Assembly (NCBI RefSeq): GCF_014652455.1
Contig: NZ_BMYV01000002.1
Location: 682,001 to 746,000 of the forward strand
Source: Litorimonas cladophorae
GTDB lineage: Bacteria > Pseudomonadota > Alphaproteobacteria > Caulobacterales > Maricaulaceae
DNA length: 64,000 bases
Reading direction: 5' to 3'
Below the pieces are notes generated by a model. That model saw only the letters and a list, made by a program, of their open reading frames with translations. It was not told where the DNA came from and searched no databases. The translations under genes were made by a program, and so were the position numbers. Below, piece after piece: positions 16,368-25,634 of the stretch. The number at the start of each line of letters is the position of its first letter. Position 1 is the stretch's first letter.

Positions 16368-16951
16368 GGTAGGTTTGCGCGATACTCGTAAGTGATCGAT
16401 GACATATCGATACCATCACGAATACCTGATATATTATAGTTCAGAACGATGTTGTCTCTAACTTCAAAAACCGTTTGGCCCGCAAAATTCCGCCCATAAA
16501 TGCCACAAGGCAGCTCGTTTATTTTGGCGTCCAACTCAAGACCATCATCCAAGACCCAATAGGACGTCGAAATCTGCTTGGGCGCGCAATTTTCGGAAGG
16601 CGTGAAAATCCTTACTGGCAGTGTGCGCAGAAACTCATCCATTGAGCCGTCAGGTTTTTTGAAGATGTGAACGCTCTCAAATACCACGTCCCAATATGCA
16701 TGGGCGATTGTTGTGCCTTCATTGTGTGTGTGAAAGTTCTGGCCGTCTCCGGTCACACATGATGCATATCTAAAATTTACGAAGGCGTTCGGGTCATTGA
16801 AGACATTTACTTCTTTGGTCTTCCAACTGCACCCTCTTGAAATCGTTGGAGACATGGATTTCAAGGCATCAAGTTCGGGTTCAGTCACTTGGTTAGAGCA
16901 ACCTAGCAAAGCCCCCACAGTCGCGCTGAATATCAACGTGCGGATGCTCAC
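16364..16951 (-). CDS. Lipoprotein of unknown function
   Basis: A 195-residue predicted lipoprotein. I place the start at GTG 16951, which overlaps the ubiB stop (GTGA) and gives a compact signal sequence with lipobox ALLGC. The mature part has several Cys (SRGCSWKTKEV, RYASCV, SENCAPKQ, ELPCGIYG) that may form disulfides, and is otherwise beta-rich without a recognised motif. The overlap suggests translation coupled to ubiB. Confidence 0.7.
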   Translation of the reverse strand: MSIRTLIFSATVGALLGCSNQVTEPELDALKSMSPTISRGCSWKTKEVNVFNDPNAFVNFRYASCVTGDGQNFHTHNEGTTIAHAYWDVVFESVHIFKKPDGSMDEFLRTLPVRIFTPSENCAPKQISTSYWVLDDGLELDAKINELPCGIYGRNFAGQTVFEVRDNIVLNYNISGIRDGIDMSSITYEYRANLP

Positions 16952-18510
16952 AACTGCGCCATCGCCCAACTCGCACCCAGCGCAATTGCCGCGCCGACAC
17001 TCGCATAAGCCATTGGCCGCAGAGCATCCCGTTTTCTCGGCTTAGGCTGCACGAAGCGGTCTGGTGATAAATCGACATCCCCATCGGCCCACGCTTTTGC
17101 AAGCTTGGCGATATTATCTGTCGCTTCGGGAAGGATGCTGAGCGTGCGGCGGGTCTTACCCAATCCATCGAGGAAATCATTGAGGTAGCGTTCAGGGCCA
17201 ACTTCGCGGCGAACGGCTTTTTCAACGATGGGTCGAGACGCTTCCCACATATCAAACTCACTATCCAAACGGCGCGCCACGCCTTCGGCTTGCATCATAG
17301 TTTTCTGCAAGAGGATGAGTTGCGGCTGTAGCTCCATGTCAAAAATTTCGGTGATTTCTAATAACTGCATCAGCACTTTCGCCATCGAGACCTCTTCGGC
17401 GCGTTTGCCAAATATCGGCTCACCCACAGCGCGCAGGGCGCTGGCAAATTCTTCGACGCTGTGGTTTGGCGGGACATAGCCAATATCGAAATGCACTTGC
17501 GCGATTTTATAATAATCGCGTTGCAGAAACCCGTAAAGGGTATCGATTTCAAAGCGAATTTCTTCTTCGCCCAATCGTCCTAAAATCCCAAAGTCGATCA
17601 GGACAAGTTGCCCGTTCTCATCAAGGATCAAATTGCCTTCATGCATGTCTGCGTGAAAGACGCCATATTCGAACGTGGAGGCGAGAAAAGATTGGATGAC
17701 TTTCGTCGCCAGCGCCTGACGCTGCACCAATGGAAGTTCCAAAATGGCGTCCGAAGACAGGGCTGTGCCGTCGATCCATTCGGTGACCAAAATATCTTTG
17801 CCGACAAGGTCCCAATGCAGACCCGGCACACGGAACAAGCCTGTGTCTTCGGCGATCTCGGCCATCTCGCTTTGCGCGGCCGCTTCTAAGCGCAGGTCGA
17901 GTTCCAGCATCACCGCACGGCGCGCTTCGGCAACAAAATCTTTTGGCCGCAAACGCCGCAAATTCGGGACAGCCCCATGTGCCAAATTCGCGACAAGTGC
18001 GATGGTGTTCATGTCATTCGTCATGCGCCGCAGGATGTTCGGACGCAGCACTTTGACAGCTACGATTTCGCCCGTGTGCAACACACCTTTATGAACCTGC
18101 GCGACAGAGGCAGCCGCGACCGGCTCGGAGAGCGACGCTAAATGCTTGGACCACGGCGCGCCCCATTCGGCGGCCATCATCTTTTCGGCGGTCTCCATCG
18201 GGAACGGGGGGACTTTATCTTTTAATACCGACAACCCGCGTGCAAATTCAGCGTCAAACATATCGCCACGTGTCGCGAGGACTTGGCCGAATTTGATGTA
18301 AGCAGGACCGAGGTCTTGCAGGGCGTGAGCAAAGCGTTCGCCCGCATTGCCTTTGCGGTTCCCGATAGAGAAAACACGGCTGATCGCGCCAACAAAACGC
18401 ACAGGCCACGGCACAAGGTTCGCATATTCAGCTGGCACCAGCGCGTCATGGCGGATCATTACCCAAGCCGTGCGGAGCAGCCGTAAAAATGTCGCGAAAC
18501 GTGTAAACAT
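16948..18510 (-). CDS. ubiB: UbiB-family protein kinase-like ATPase
   Basis: A 520-residue member of the ABC1/ADCK/UbiB family, needed for ubiquinone biosynthesis at the membrane. Hallmarks are the KxGQ motif YIKFGQVLATRGDMF, the Ala-rich loop AAASVAQVH, the catalytic-loop HADMHEGNLILDENG and the metal-binding VLIDFGILGRLGE. A hydrophobic C-terminal helix (MAYASVGAAIALGASWAMA) anchors it; only one such helix is seen. Start: ATG 18510 fits family N-termini; an in-frame GTG at 18531 would add seven residues, and neither has a strong ribosome site. It is upstream of the lipoprotein, with which it overlaps by 4 bp. Confidence 0.92.
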   Translation of the reverse strand: MFTRFATFLRLLRTAWVMIRHDALVPAEYANLVPWPVRFVGAISRVFSIGNRKGNAGERFAHALQDLGPAYIKFGQVLATRGDMFDAEFARGLSVLKDKVPPFPMETAEKMMAAEWGAPWSKHLASLSEPVAAASVAQVHKGVLHTGEIVAVKVLRPNILRRMTNDMNTIALVANLAHGAVPNLRRLRPKDFVAEARRAVMLELDLRLEAAAQSEMAEIAEDTGLFRVPGLHWDLVGKDILVTEWIDGTALSSDAILELPLVQRQALATKVIQSFLASTFEYGVFHADMHEGNLILDENGQLVLIDFGILGRLGEEEIRFEIDTLYGFLQRDYYKIAQVHFDIGYVPPNHSVEEFASALRAVGEPIFGKRAEEVSMAKVLMQLLEITEIFDMELQPQLILLQKTMMQAEGVARRLDSEFDMWEASRPIVEKAVRREVGPERYLNDFLDGLGKTRRTLSILPEATDNIAKLAKAWADGDVDLSPDRFVQPKPRKRDALRPMAYASVGAAIALGASWAMAQL

Positions 18511-18590
18511 GTGCGGCTTATAGATAGGCACGCCGCGCGGGTATAGCGGCGATTTCGCATATTAAGTCGCAGTTATCTGCGGTGGGCTGA

Positions 18591-19727
18591 TTAGGGGCGC
18601 AGAGCGTTGTGATTGCGGTCCATAAAGGCGCGAAAGGCGCTTAGTCCCGCGTCCATATTATCGCGGCCGAAGCCGATACGGAAACGATTTGTGGGGGCGG
18701 CCATTAATTCGGAACGATAAATCGAGGCGGGTAAAAGCAGCAGGCCTTCTTCTTCGACCAAACGCTCACAAAAGAGTTCGACGCCGCCTCGGCCCAGAAA
18801 TCGCGGATATCCGATGCAACTGCCGTCGGGATGTTGCCAGTCAAATATGTCGGGATATTCGGCAAAAAATGCATCTAGTTTTCTTACATTGCTGCGGGTG
18901 AGCGCGCGCGTGCGGTCGAGCAATTTTTCGCGTACACTTAGGGCGATTACGGCAAGTCGTTCGCTGGGGGCAGAATTGCAAATTGAGAGGTAATGTTTGT
19001 AGCGTTCCAGCTGCTGCAAAACCTCCTTATCCTGCGTTGCAATCCATCCAATGCGCAGGCCTGGCAGTCCATAAGCTTTTGACATGACATTTAAGGACAG
19101 GCCTTTTTCATAAGCATCGGCAGCTTGCATAATGCGTTTGGAGGGGTCGAGTTCAACGCCGCGATAAACTTCATCGCTGAAGAGATAAAGCCCATGTTCG
19201 CGGCAAATGTTGATCAGTGTTTCATAGTCATCATGCGGGATAATATGTCCCGTGGGATTATTCGGAAAACAGACGGAAATGAGTTTGGTGTTGGGGCGAA
19301 TGGCTTGGTGGATATCGTCTAAATCCAAATGCCAATGATTATCGGGATCAAGCGCTACACCGGTGACGTCGCAAATATCTAAGGGTACGGTTTCCGCGGC
19401 CTGATAATTTGGAACAACCACAATGGCGTGATCTTCTGCACTCAGCAGAACGCGCATTGCCGTATAAACGCCCTCTTCTGCTCCCGCGAAACAAAGGATG
19501 TTTTCAGGCGACAATGTCTCATAGGTTGCCGAAATGGCCTGCCGCAGGTCAGACGCGCCCCAGGTTTCGGTATATCCAAGATGTAGTGAGGCGAGGTGAT
19601 CTTGGGGAAGGTCGGCCAAATCCAAGAGCTCACCGATAGACAAGCTTTGCGCATCTGACGCGGTCATATGATGGGTGGCGCGAAACTCCCATTTGGAGAA
19701 ATATGTCTCAAGAGCAAAATTACGCAT
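18591..19727 (-). CDS. PLP-dependent class I/II aminotransferase
   Basis: A 378-residue fold-type I aminotransferase. The PLP-anchoring residues are visible: FAGAEEGVYTAMRVLL near residue 80, CFPNNPTGHIIPHDDYE, DEVYRG with the cofactor Asp, and the catalytic Lys in NVMSKAYGLPGLRIGW, followed by the phosphate Arg. The C-terminal Arg of the substrate site is in RFRIGFGR. It resembles the arginine/aspartate-type aminotransferases that include hydroxyarginine-processing enzymes, but substrate is not deducible. ATG 19727 has AGGAAAG upstream. Confidence 0.85.
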   Translation of the reverse strand: MRNFALETYFSKWEFRATHHMTASDAQSLSIGELLDLADLPQDHLASLHLGYTETWGASDLRQAISATYETLSPENILCFAGAEEGVYTAMRVLLSAEDHAIVVVPNYQAAETVPLDICDVTGVALDPDNHWHLDLDDIHQAIRPNTKLISVCFPNNPTGHIIPHDDYETLINICREHGLYLFSDEVYRGVELDPSKRIMQAADAYEKGLSLNVMSKAYGLPGLRIGWIATQDKEVLQQLERYKHYLSICNSAPSERLAVIALSVREKLLDRTRALTRSNVRKLDAFFAEYPDIFDWQHPDGSCIGYPRFLGRGGVELFCERLVEEEGLLLLPASIYRSELMAAPTNRFRIGFGRDNMDAGLSAFRAFMDRNHNALRP

Positions 19728-19839
19728 CGGAGACTTTCCTTAGGAGGGGTAAATTCTTGTCAGAGATTATTGTAGATTTAGATTGTGAAGCGGTCCGAGG
19801 CCGAAACGCCTCACAAATCAATTGGCCAGTGAGGTGACC

Positions 19840-20568
19840 CTATTGGGCAATCCCATAACTCATATTCACCCGAACACTCAGCGTTTGGTCGCCCGCGCTG
19901 ATGGGGGTTGAGAAGCCTGAGCTTTCCATGGCCGCCGCGCGCATCATAATCGGTTGTGGCATTTGTCCACCGCTGCTTTCATTGAGCGACATCAGTGGGC
20001 CGAGTTTCACACCTGCGGCGGTGGCCATGTTCTGCGCCTTTTCTCGTGCTTCGGTAATGGCCTCCTGACGCGCTGTGTCTAAGGCGCTTTTCGGGTCTTT
20101 AACGGTAAAATTGACTTGGTTGATATTATTGACGCCAGCACGAACGAGGGCGTCTAACATAGGACCGATTTTTTCAATATCGTCAGATTTCACCGTGACA
20201 GTGTTCCGCGCCTCATAGCCTGAAATAACGGGCGTTTTGTTGTCGCGATAATCATATTGCGGCTGCAAAGACAGCTGGCTGGTTGTGATGTCGGATTTCG
20301 GAATTTTTACGGATTTCAATTCGGCAAAAACGGCAGTCATCAACTTGGCATTTGCTTCCATCGCTTCGCCTGCGGTCTTGCCTTGCTGAACAACGCCCGC
20401 GCTGACGATGGCCCGATCAGGGGCAACATTGGCGTAACCCGTGGCAGATACGTCCAAGGTCGGCTGCGATGCAGAACTCGTCGAAATATAAGTCGGTGCG
20501 CCAGAATTGCACGCGGTCAGCAATAACCCCGTCGCGAGGAGTGGAGCGATAAAAACAGTTCGGATCAT
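19840..20568 (-). CDS. SIMPL (DUF541) domain lipoprotein
   Basis: A 242-residue lipoprotein with signal FIAPLLATGLLLTAC (lipobox LTAC) and a SIMPL domain from about residue 35. Typical segments are SATGYANVAPDRAIVSAGVV, EANAKLMTAVFAELKS, QLSLQPQYDY, ISGYEARNTV and the helix ARQEAITEAREKAQNMATAA. Members form oligomeric periplasmic rings and are linked to oxidative stress or outer-membrane integrity; no enzymatic role is known. Start ATG 20568 has GGAAGGACC upstream. Confidence 0.88.
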   Translation of the reverse strand: MIRTVFIAPLLATGLLLTACNSGAPTYISTSSASQPTLDVSATGYANVAPDRAIVSAGVVQQGKTAGEAMEANAKLMTAVFAELKSVKIPKSDITTSQLSLQPQYDYRDNKTPVISGYEARNTVTVKSDDIEKIGPMLDALVRAGVNNINQVNFTVKDPKSALDTARQEAITEAREKAQNMATAAGVKLGPLMSLNESSGGQMPQPIMMRAAAMESSGFSTPISAGDQTLSVRVNMSYGIAQ

Positions 20569-20666
20569 GACAGGTCCTTCCAAATCAGCGGAGACTTACA
20601 AAATTGAACACTAACGCTATTCGGATGAACCTTGCGTGGCAAGGCGGTACAGGTAACAGTCATCTA

Positions 20667-21452
20667 ATGAAGGCTCAGGGCAAGACGATTTTCATCACAG
20701 GCACGGCGCGCGGCATTGGCCAAGCCTTGGCGGTCGCGTATGCCAAAGCGGGTTGCCGCGTGATCGGATGTGACCTTGGACAGCAGAACGAAACCGCCGC
20801 GATGGTTGGTGAGGCCTACACCCAGCTGATCGGTGACATTGCGACGCCAGAGGGCGCGAAAGCGCTGGTCGATCAAGCCATAGATATTGGATTTGATGTG
20901 CTCATCAATAATGCAGGAATTGCAACATCTGGCACATTTGCAGACGCCGATTTCGCGCGGTGGAAACGGACCATTGATGTCAATCTTATCGGTTTGATGG
21001 CCGTTACGCATGCGGCGCTGCCCCATCTTAGGTCGCGGCCCGAAGCCCATATTGTCAATCTCTCGTCTATTGCGGGCGCGTGGGGTTCGCCCGGAATGGC
21101 CGCCTATTGCGCATCGAAACATGGGGTCACCGGATTTACGCGCAGTCTCGAATATGAGCTGGCAGATACGAAGATCGGCGTCAGTTGTATTCACCCATCC
21201 ATGGCGCGAACGCGCATGATTGATGATGTGCCCAATACAAAGTTGACGCCCGTAATTGAGCCTGACGATGTGGTCAAAGCCGTGATGCGCGCGGTTGAAT
21301 TTAATACACCCCAAATTTTTGTGCCTGGGCGGATGCGATGGATGATCAACATCATTCCGCGACTTTTCCCGAGCCTTACAAAACGCCTGCTGCTGAGCGA
21401 TAAAAACGCGCAAGGCTGGACAAATGCGAATAAGGATGTGCCTGAAATATGA
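20667..21452 (+). CDS. Short-chain dehydrogenase/reductase
   Basis: A 261-residue classical SDR, NAD(P)-dependent. The nucleotide motif is FITGTARGIGQALAVAYA, then NNAGIATSG, the catalytic Ser in NLSSIAGAWG and the Tyr/Lys pair in AAYCASKHGV. The C-terminal region (RMRWMINIIPRLFPSLTKRLL) is hydrophobic and basic, as in SDRs that act on lipid-like substrates near membranes. Earlier in-frame starts (TTG 20604, ATG 20625) exist; ATG 20667 fits family length. It overlaps the carboxyltransferase gene by 4 bp (ATGA). Confidence 0.87.
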   Translation: MKAQGKTIFITGTARGIGQALAVAYAKAGCRVIGCDLGQQNETAAMVGEAYTQLIGDIATPEGAKALVDQAIDIGFDVLINNAGIATSGTFADADFARWKRTIDVNLIGLMAVTHAALPHLRSRPEAHIVNLSSIAGAWGSPGMAAYCASKHGVTGFTRSLEYELADTKIGVSCIHPSMARTRMIDDVPNTKLTPVIEPDDVVKAVMRAVEFNTPQIFVPGRMRWMINIIPRLFPSLTKRLLLSDKNAQGWTNANKDVPEI

Positions 21453-22957
21453 GCTGGCAAAAAGAACTCGATGAACTCGCGCAACGTCGTGAAATGGCCG
21501 CGCAAATGGGCGGGGCTGACAAACTCGCGCGTCAGAAGGCGCGTGGTAAATTAAATGCGCGCGAGCGTCTGGAAGCCTTACTCGATTTTGACGGATTTGA
21601 AGAAATCGGCGGATTAGCAGGCAAAGGGCGCTATACCGAAGACGGCGAATTTATAGACTCGGCGGCGTCTAATTTTATCTTTGGACGCGGGCGGATCAAT
21701 GGCCGAACCGTTGTGGCAACTGTTGACGATTTCACGGTCCGCGGCGGCGCATCTGATGCTGCGATCCATCGGAAATTTATTGTCGCCGAACAAATGGCGC
21801 ATGAATTACGCTTGCCGATTATCCGCATGATTGATGGCACAGGCGGTGGTGGCTCGGTTAAATCTCTGGAATCGATGGGCCATACTTATGTGCCCATGGT
21901 GCCGGGTTGGGATCATATCACCAAAAATTTGGAGACCGTGCCAGTCGTTTCTCTAGCGCTGGGCCCAACGGCAGGTCTTGGTGCTGCGCGCGCCGTGGCG
22001 TCACATTATTCCGTCATGGTCAAAGGCCTCTCCCAAATATTCACGGCAGGCCCTGCGGTTGTTGCGGCCTTGGGTGAAAGCCAAGACAAAGAAAGCCTTG
22101 GCGGATCGGCGATCCACACACGCAATGGCGTCATTGATGATGAGGCGGTTGATGAAGCCGACGCCTTCGCACGTGCGCGGGCGTTTCTGTCCTATCTGCC
22201 CGATTATGCTGGCGCGCCATTGGTCAGAGTGAAGTCCAAAGACTCGCCAAATCGCCAAGAGGAAAAGCTTCTTTCGATTGTCCCGCGTGATAAAGCCAAA
22301 GCCTATAATATGCGCAAAATCCTTGAAGCCGTTTTTGACAAAGGCAGCGTTTTTGAGATGGGCCGTCATTGGGGCCGCGCCGCGATTACGGGTTTTGCTC
22401 GGTTGGATGGGTGGCCCGTCGCGGTCCTCGCCAATGATCCCATGTTCCTCGGCGGCAGCTGGACAGCGGACACGGCAGAGAAGGCGAAACGCTTTGTTGA
22501 GTCGGCAGAATTATTCGGACTGCCCGTGATCAATATGGTCGATAATCCAGGATTTATGATCGGGCTTGAGGCCGAAAAAACAGCAACGATACGGCGCGGT
22601 GTGGAAGCCATGAATGCAGTCTACCGCACGAATGTACCTTGGGCCTCTGTCATCATTCGCAAAGCTTACGGCGTGGCGGGCGCGGCCATGTCCAACGCCG
22701 AACGTTTCCCTTACCGCGTCGCGTGGCCAAGTGGGGATTGGGGCAGCTTGCCGATCGATGGAGGCGTCGAAGTTGCCTATCGCTCGGAACTCGAAGCCGC
22801 AGATGATCCAAAAGCAGAACTCGCAAAAATAAAAGCCCGCCTCGCCAATGTAAGCTCACCTTTTCGAACAGCCGAGGCGTTCTGGGTAGAGGATATAATT
22901 GATCCAAGAGAGACGCGAAAATGGCTGTGTGACTTTGCCAATTTGGTGATGCGTTAG
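21449..22957 (+). CDS. Acyl-CoA carboxylase carboxyltransferase (beta) subunit, propionyl-CoA carboxylase type
   Basis: A 502-residue biotin-dependent carboxyltransferase with two crotonase-like halves. The N-terminal half has ARGKLNARERLEALLD and the oxyanion segment SLALGPTAGLGAARAVASHY; the C-terminal half has NMVDNPGFMIGLEAEKT and RKAYGVAGAAMS. It transfers CO2 from carboxybiotin to propionyl-CoA, methylcrotonyl-CoA or another acyl-CoA. The biotin carboxylase/carrier subunit is not in the window. The overlapping SDR gene upstream suggests a joint role in acyl-chain or branched-chain metabolism. PccB is the closest textbook relative, but I leave the symbol blank because substrate is uncertain. 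Confidence 0.88.
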   Translation: MSWQKELDELAQRREMAAQMGGADKLARQKARGKLNARERLEALLDFDGFEEIGGLAGKGRYTEDGEFIDSAASNFIFGRGRINGRTVVATVDDFTVRGGASDAAIHRKFIVAEQMAHELRLPIIRMIDGTGGGGSVKSLESMGHTYVPMVPGWDHITKNLETVPVVSLALGPTAGLGAARAVASHYSVMVKGLSQIFTAGPAVVAALGESQDKESLGGSAIHTRNGVIDDEAVDEADAFARARAFLSYLPDYAGAPLVRVKSKDSPNRQEEKLLSIVPRDKAKAYNMRKILEAVFDKGSVFEMGRHWGRAAITGFARLDGWPVAVLANDPMFLGGSWTADTAEKAKRFVESAELFGLPVINMVDNPGFMIGLEAEKTATIRRGVEAMNAVYRTNVPWASVIIRKAYGVAGAAMSNAERFPYRVAWPSGDWGSLPIDGGVEVAYRSELEAADDPKAELAKIKARLANVSSPFRTAEAFWVEDIIDPRETRKWLCDFANLVMR

Positions 22958-22988
22958 GCAGGGGCGGAGAAACTAGGAAAAACATCCT

Positions 22989-23288
22989 TCAAGTTTCTTG
23001 GGAAATCAAGTTCGATACTTGTCCATTAGCAATGATAGCCTCAATTGCTCCACGTATGTTTTTCTCGGTTATACATTTGATTACTATTAGGTTTTTTTCA
23101 AAAAAACAGGGGTTATGGTCTTTCATTTCTGTCTCTATGCACTGAGCCAGCCGAACGGGGTCATAAAAATTCAGATGGTAGACTTTACCTTCAAAGGTTA
23201 GCTGAAGGACAGAGAGCCATCCTTTCGACTCCATATAAGCACGGGTATACTCTTCATCGTCTCCGAAGCTGATCTTATAGTCAGACAT
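22989..23288 (-). CDS. Small protein of unknown function
   Basis: A 99-residue soluble protein without signal or membrane segment. It has aromatic and charged stretches (YTRAYMESKGWLSVLQLTF, KVYHLNFYDPVRLAQCIETE) and two later Cys. I recognise no family. Its ATG directly follows the stop codon of the sterol desaturase-like gene, with no bases between, so it is almost certainly cotranscribed and translationally coupled to it. Confidence 0.7.
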   Translation of the reverse strand: MSDYKISFGDDEEYTRAYMESKGWLSVLQLTFEGKVYHLNFYDPVRLAQCIETEMKDHNPCFFEKNLIVIKCITEKNIRGAIEAIIANGQVSNLISQET

Positions 23289-24053
23289 CTAAACCAACCC
23301 CTTATCAGTCCCGCACACCTTATCCCAGAACCGGAAATATAGCCCATAATTCCCCCTAAATTTCGTATGATGGAGGTTGTGGTGGCTGGCTGTGATGATG
23401 TGTTTTCCCCACCAGCCTTTGACCCAACTGTCGGGATAGACTTCCCACCCTGCGTGGTTGAACACCGCATTTACAGTCATCAACATCAGTACAAATAATG
23501 CCACGCCAACATGGAGCGGCAAGACGAGCGCAAGAACAGGTAGAAGCCAAGCCGAGCTCACGGCTTCAATCGGATCAAATGAGAAACTAGCCCACGGCGT
23601 CGGCTGAACACTGCGGTGATGACCTTCATGCGTCCATTTAAATAATTTTCGGTGATGCATCAGGCGGTGCGTGAAATAGAACCACGTGTCCTGCACGAAA
23701 AGATAGATCAGCGCGGAGAGCGGAAGATAGAGCCAGCCACCAATATCGGTTGGCATGGCAATATAAAGCGCAGATCCGCCTGCTTTCCAAACCTCGATGA
23801 CAAGCGCCGCAGGCAGGGCGTAGATGAAGGCACTGATCGTTGAGAGCTTGATCTCATTTCGGATGGTCTCGGGGGTTGGGTCACGGCGAGACAATCGCCG
23901 CGCTTTCTTAGGTTCGCGTTTCCACAACGCCCAATGGATGGGCCAGACGATGGCGAAATATCGCGCAATGATGATGGCGGTGAACCCCAGATAGGTCGCC
24001 ACTGACGGCCACAGCGGTATAGACGCAAGATTGAAAAAGTCCCCAAATGTCAT
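23289..24053 (-). CDS. Fatty acid hydroxylase / sterol desaturase family protein
   Basis: A 254-residue integral membrane di-iron oxygenase. The eight-His signature is present as HRLMHHRKLFKWTHEGHH, FNHAGWE and SHHNLHHTKFRGNYG, and there are four to five hydrophobic segments. The family hydroxylates or desaturates lipids (fatty acids, sterols, carotenoids, hopanoids) using O2. The direct substrate cannot be read from sequence. It lies 3 bp downstream of glpD, suggesting joint transcription and perhaps a role in glycerolipid modification. Confidence 0.9.
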   Translation of the reverse strand: MTFGDFFNLASIPLWPSVATYLGFTAIIIARYFAIVWPIHWALWKREPKKARRLSRRDPTPETIRNEIKLSTISAFIYALPAALVIEVWKAGGSALYIAMPTDIGGWLYLPLSALIYLFVQDTWFYFTHRLMHHRKLFKWTHEGHHRSVQPTPWASFSFDPIEAVSSAWLLPVLALVLPLHVGVALFVLMLMTVNAVFNHAGWEVYPDSWVKGWWGKHIITASHHNLHHTKFRGNYGLYFRFWDKVCGTDKGLV

Positions 24054-24056
24054 GGA

Positions 24057-25544
24057 TTAGGACTTATTCGCGTCAAACCATTCCGTAAATGCGGCGCGTT
24101 CACCTTCGCTCATGTGCAGGCCTAATTTGCTACGACGCCATAAGATATCATCGGCCGAGGTCGCCCATTCGTGATTGATGAGAAACTTTGCTTCCAGCTC
24201 ATAAAGTCCTGCGCCGAAATGCTGTCCCAACTCTGGCCTACTGCTGCCGTCGCCGAGAAGGAGTGTAATGCGCGTGCCATAAGCGTGACACAGACGTCGC
24301 AAGAGGTCTTCATTCATCGCGCGGTAGCGCTTGCGCATATCGCTGTAAAAACGTTCAAAGTCAGCGTCGATTAAATCGCCGCCCGGAAGCAAGGCGCTCT
24401 CTGTCCAGTCCCCTGTTTTATACTCGTAATAGTCTTTGAGCTTGTCCATGGCGTGTTCGCCAAGCTTCCGTGACGTCGTGATTTTCCCGCCATATATGGA
24501 CAGGAATGGAGCGCCGTCTGAAATTTCTTCAACGTTTAAGACATAGTCACGCGTCACCGCCGAGGCGTCTTCCGCTTTATTGTCAAAGAGGGGGCGAACC
24601 CCTGCATAATCCCACACCACGTCTTCGGGTGAGATGTCGTTTTCGAAATACTCACTCGCAGCGTCGCAAAGATAGGTGATCTCCTCAGGACTGATTTTGA
24701 CGGGGCCATCCGCAAAATCATAAGGTTTATCGGTCGTTCCGATTAGGGTGAAATCTCGTTCATATGGGATCGCGAAAATTACGCGATTATCAGCATTTTG
24801 AAACAGATAAGCGTGGTCACCCTCAAAGAGTTTTTTGGTGACGATATGGCTGCCCGTCACAAGTCGCAGGGATTGCTCGGCCTGTGTTGTTTTAATGCCT
24901 CCCAGAACTTCGTCGACCCAAGGCCCGGCTGCGTTGACAACGCCCTTTGCAGAGACTGTTTGGGTTTCGCCCTGATGGCGGATTTCAGCACGGTAGCCTT
25001 CATCCGTTGGCTTGACGCTAAGAACTTCGGTGCGCGTGCGAATATCTGCGCCGCGATTGGCGGCGTCGAGAGCATAGAGAACGACAAGTCGGGCATCTTC
25101 GACCCAACAATCCGAATATTCAAATCCAGTCTTGAACCTTGATTCCAAAACACCCTTATGCGGAGCTTTGTCCAGTTTTAAAGATTTAGACCCAGGAAGC
25201 GTTTCGCGCCCGCCAATGTGATCATAGAGAAACAAGCCCGTGCGCAGCATCCACGCAGGGCGAAGACCTTTGTCATAAGGCAGCACGAAACGCATCGGCC
25301 AAATGATATGCGGGGCGGCCCGCAGCATGACTTCGCGTTCCTTTAACGCGTGGCGCACAAGGTTAAATTCGTAATATTCCAAATAACGCAAACCACCATG
25401 GATGAGCTTTGTCGACGCAGAGCTGGTATGGCTGGCCAGGTCATCGCGCTCGCATAAAAGCACGGAAAGACCACGCCCAGCCGCGTCGCGCGCGATGGCG
25501 GTCCCGTTAATGCCACCGCCAATAATCAATAGGTCATAATTCAT
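24057..25544 (-). CDS. glpD: Aerobic glycerol-3-phosphate dehydrogenase
   Basis: A 495-residue FAD enzyme that oxidises glycerol-3-phosphate to dihydroxyacetone phosphate and passes electrons to ubiquinone at the inner membrane. Visible features are the FAD motif LLIIGGGINGTAIARDAAGR, SSASTKLIHGGLRYLE, NAAGPWVDEVLG, IFAIPYERDFTLIGTTD and the substrate segment YAGVRPLFD. Length equals that of E. coli GlpD. It is divergent from glpK, with about 90 bp between the starts that should hold both promoters; no repressor gene is adjacent. Confidence 0.95.
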   Translation of the reverse strand: MNYDLLIIGGGINGTAIARDAAGRGLSVLLCERDDLASHTSSASTKLIHGGLRYLEYYEFNLVRHALKEREVMLRAAPHIIWPMRFVLPYDKGLRPAWMLRTGLFLYDHIGGRETLPGSKSLKLDKAPHKGVLESRFKTGFEYSDCWVEDARLVVLYALDAANRGADIRTRTEVLSVKPTDEGYRAEIRHQGETQTVSAKGVVNAAGPWVDEVLGGIKTTQAEQSLRLVTGSHIVTKKLFEGDHAYLFQNADNRVIFAIPYERDFTLIGTTDKPYDFADGPVKISPEEITYLCDAASEYFENDISPEDVVWDYAGVRPLFDNKAEDASAVTRDYVLNVEEISDGAPFLSIYGGKITTSRKLGEHAMDKLKDYYEYKTGDWTESALLPGGDLIDADFERFYSDMRKRYRAMNEDLLRRLCHAYGTRITLLLGDGSSRPELGQHFGAGLYELEAKFLINHEWATSADDILWRRSKLGLHMSEGERAAFTEWFDANKS

Positions 25545-25634
25545 GGCTTCCCTTTAACGCCTAAATGATGTCATCGCTATGAATATCGCGTCCAACACAT
25601 TGCAGCCTTGGGGATTTCAAGGCATCTATGCGAA

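Noticed and set aside
20664-21413. Open frame of about 250 codons opposite the SDR gene
   Set aside because: The plus strand carries all SDR motifs; the minus frame is rich in Arg, His and Cys with no family pattern.
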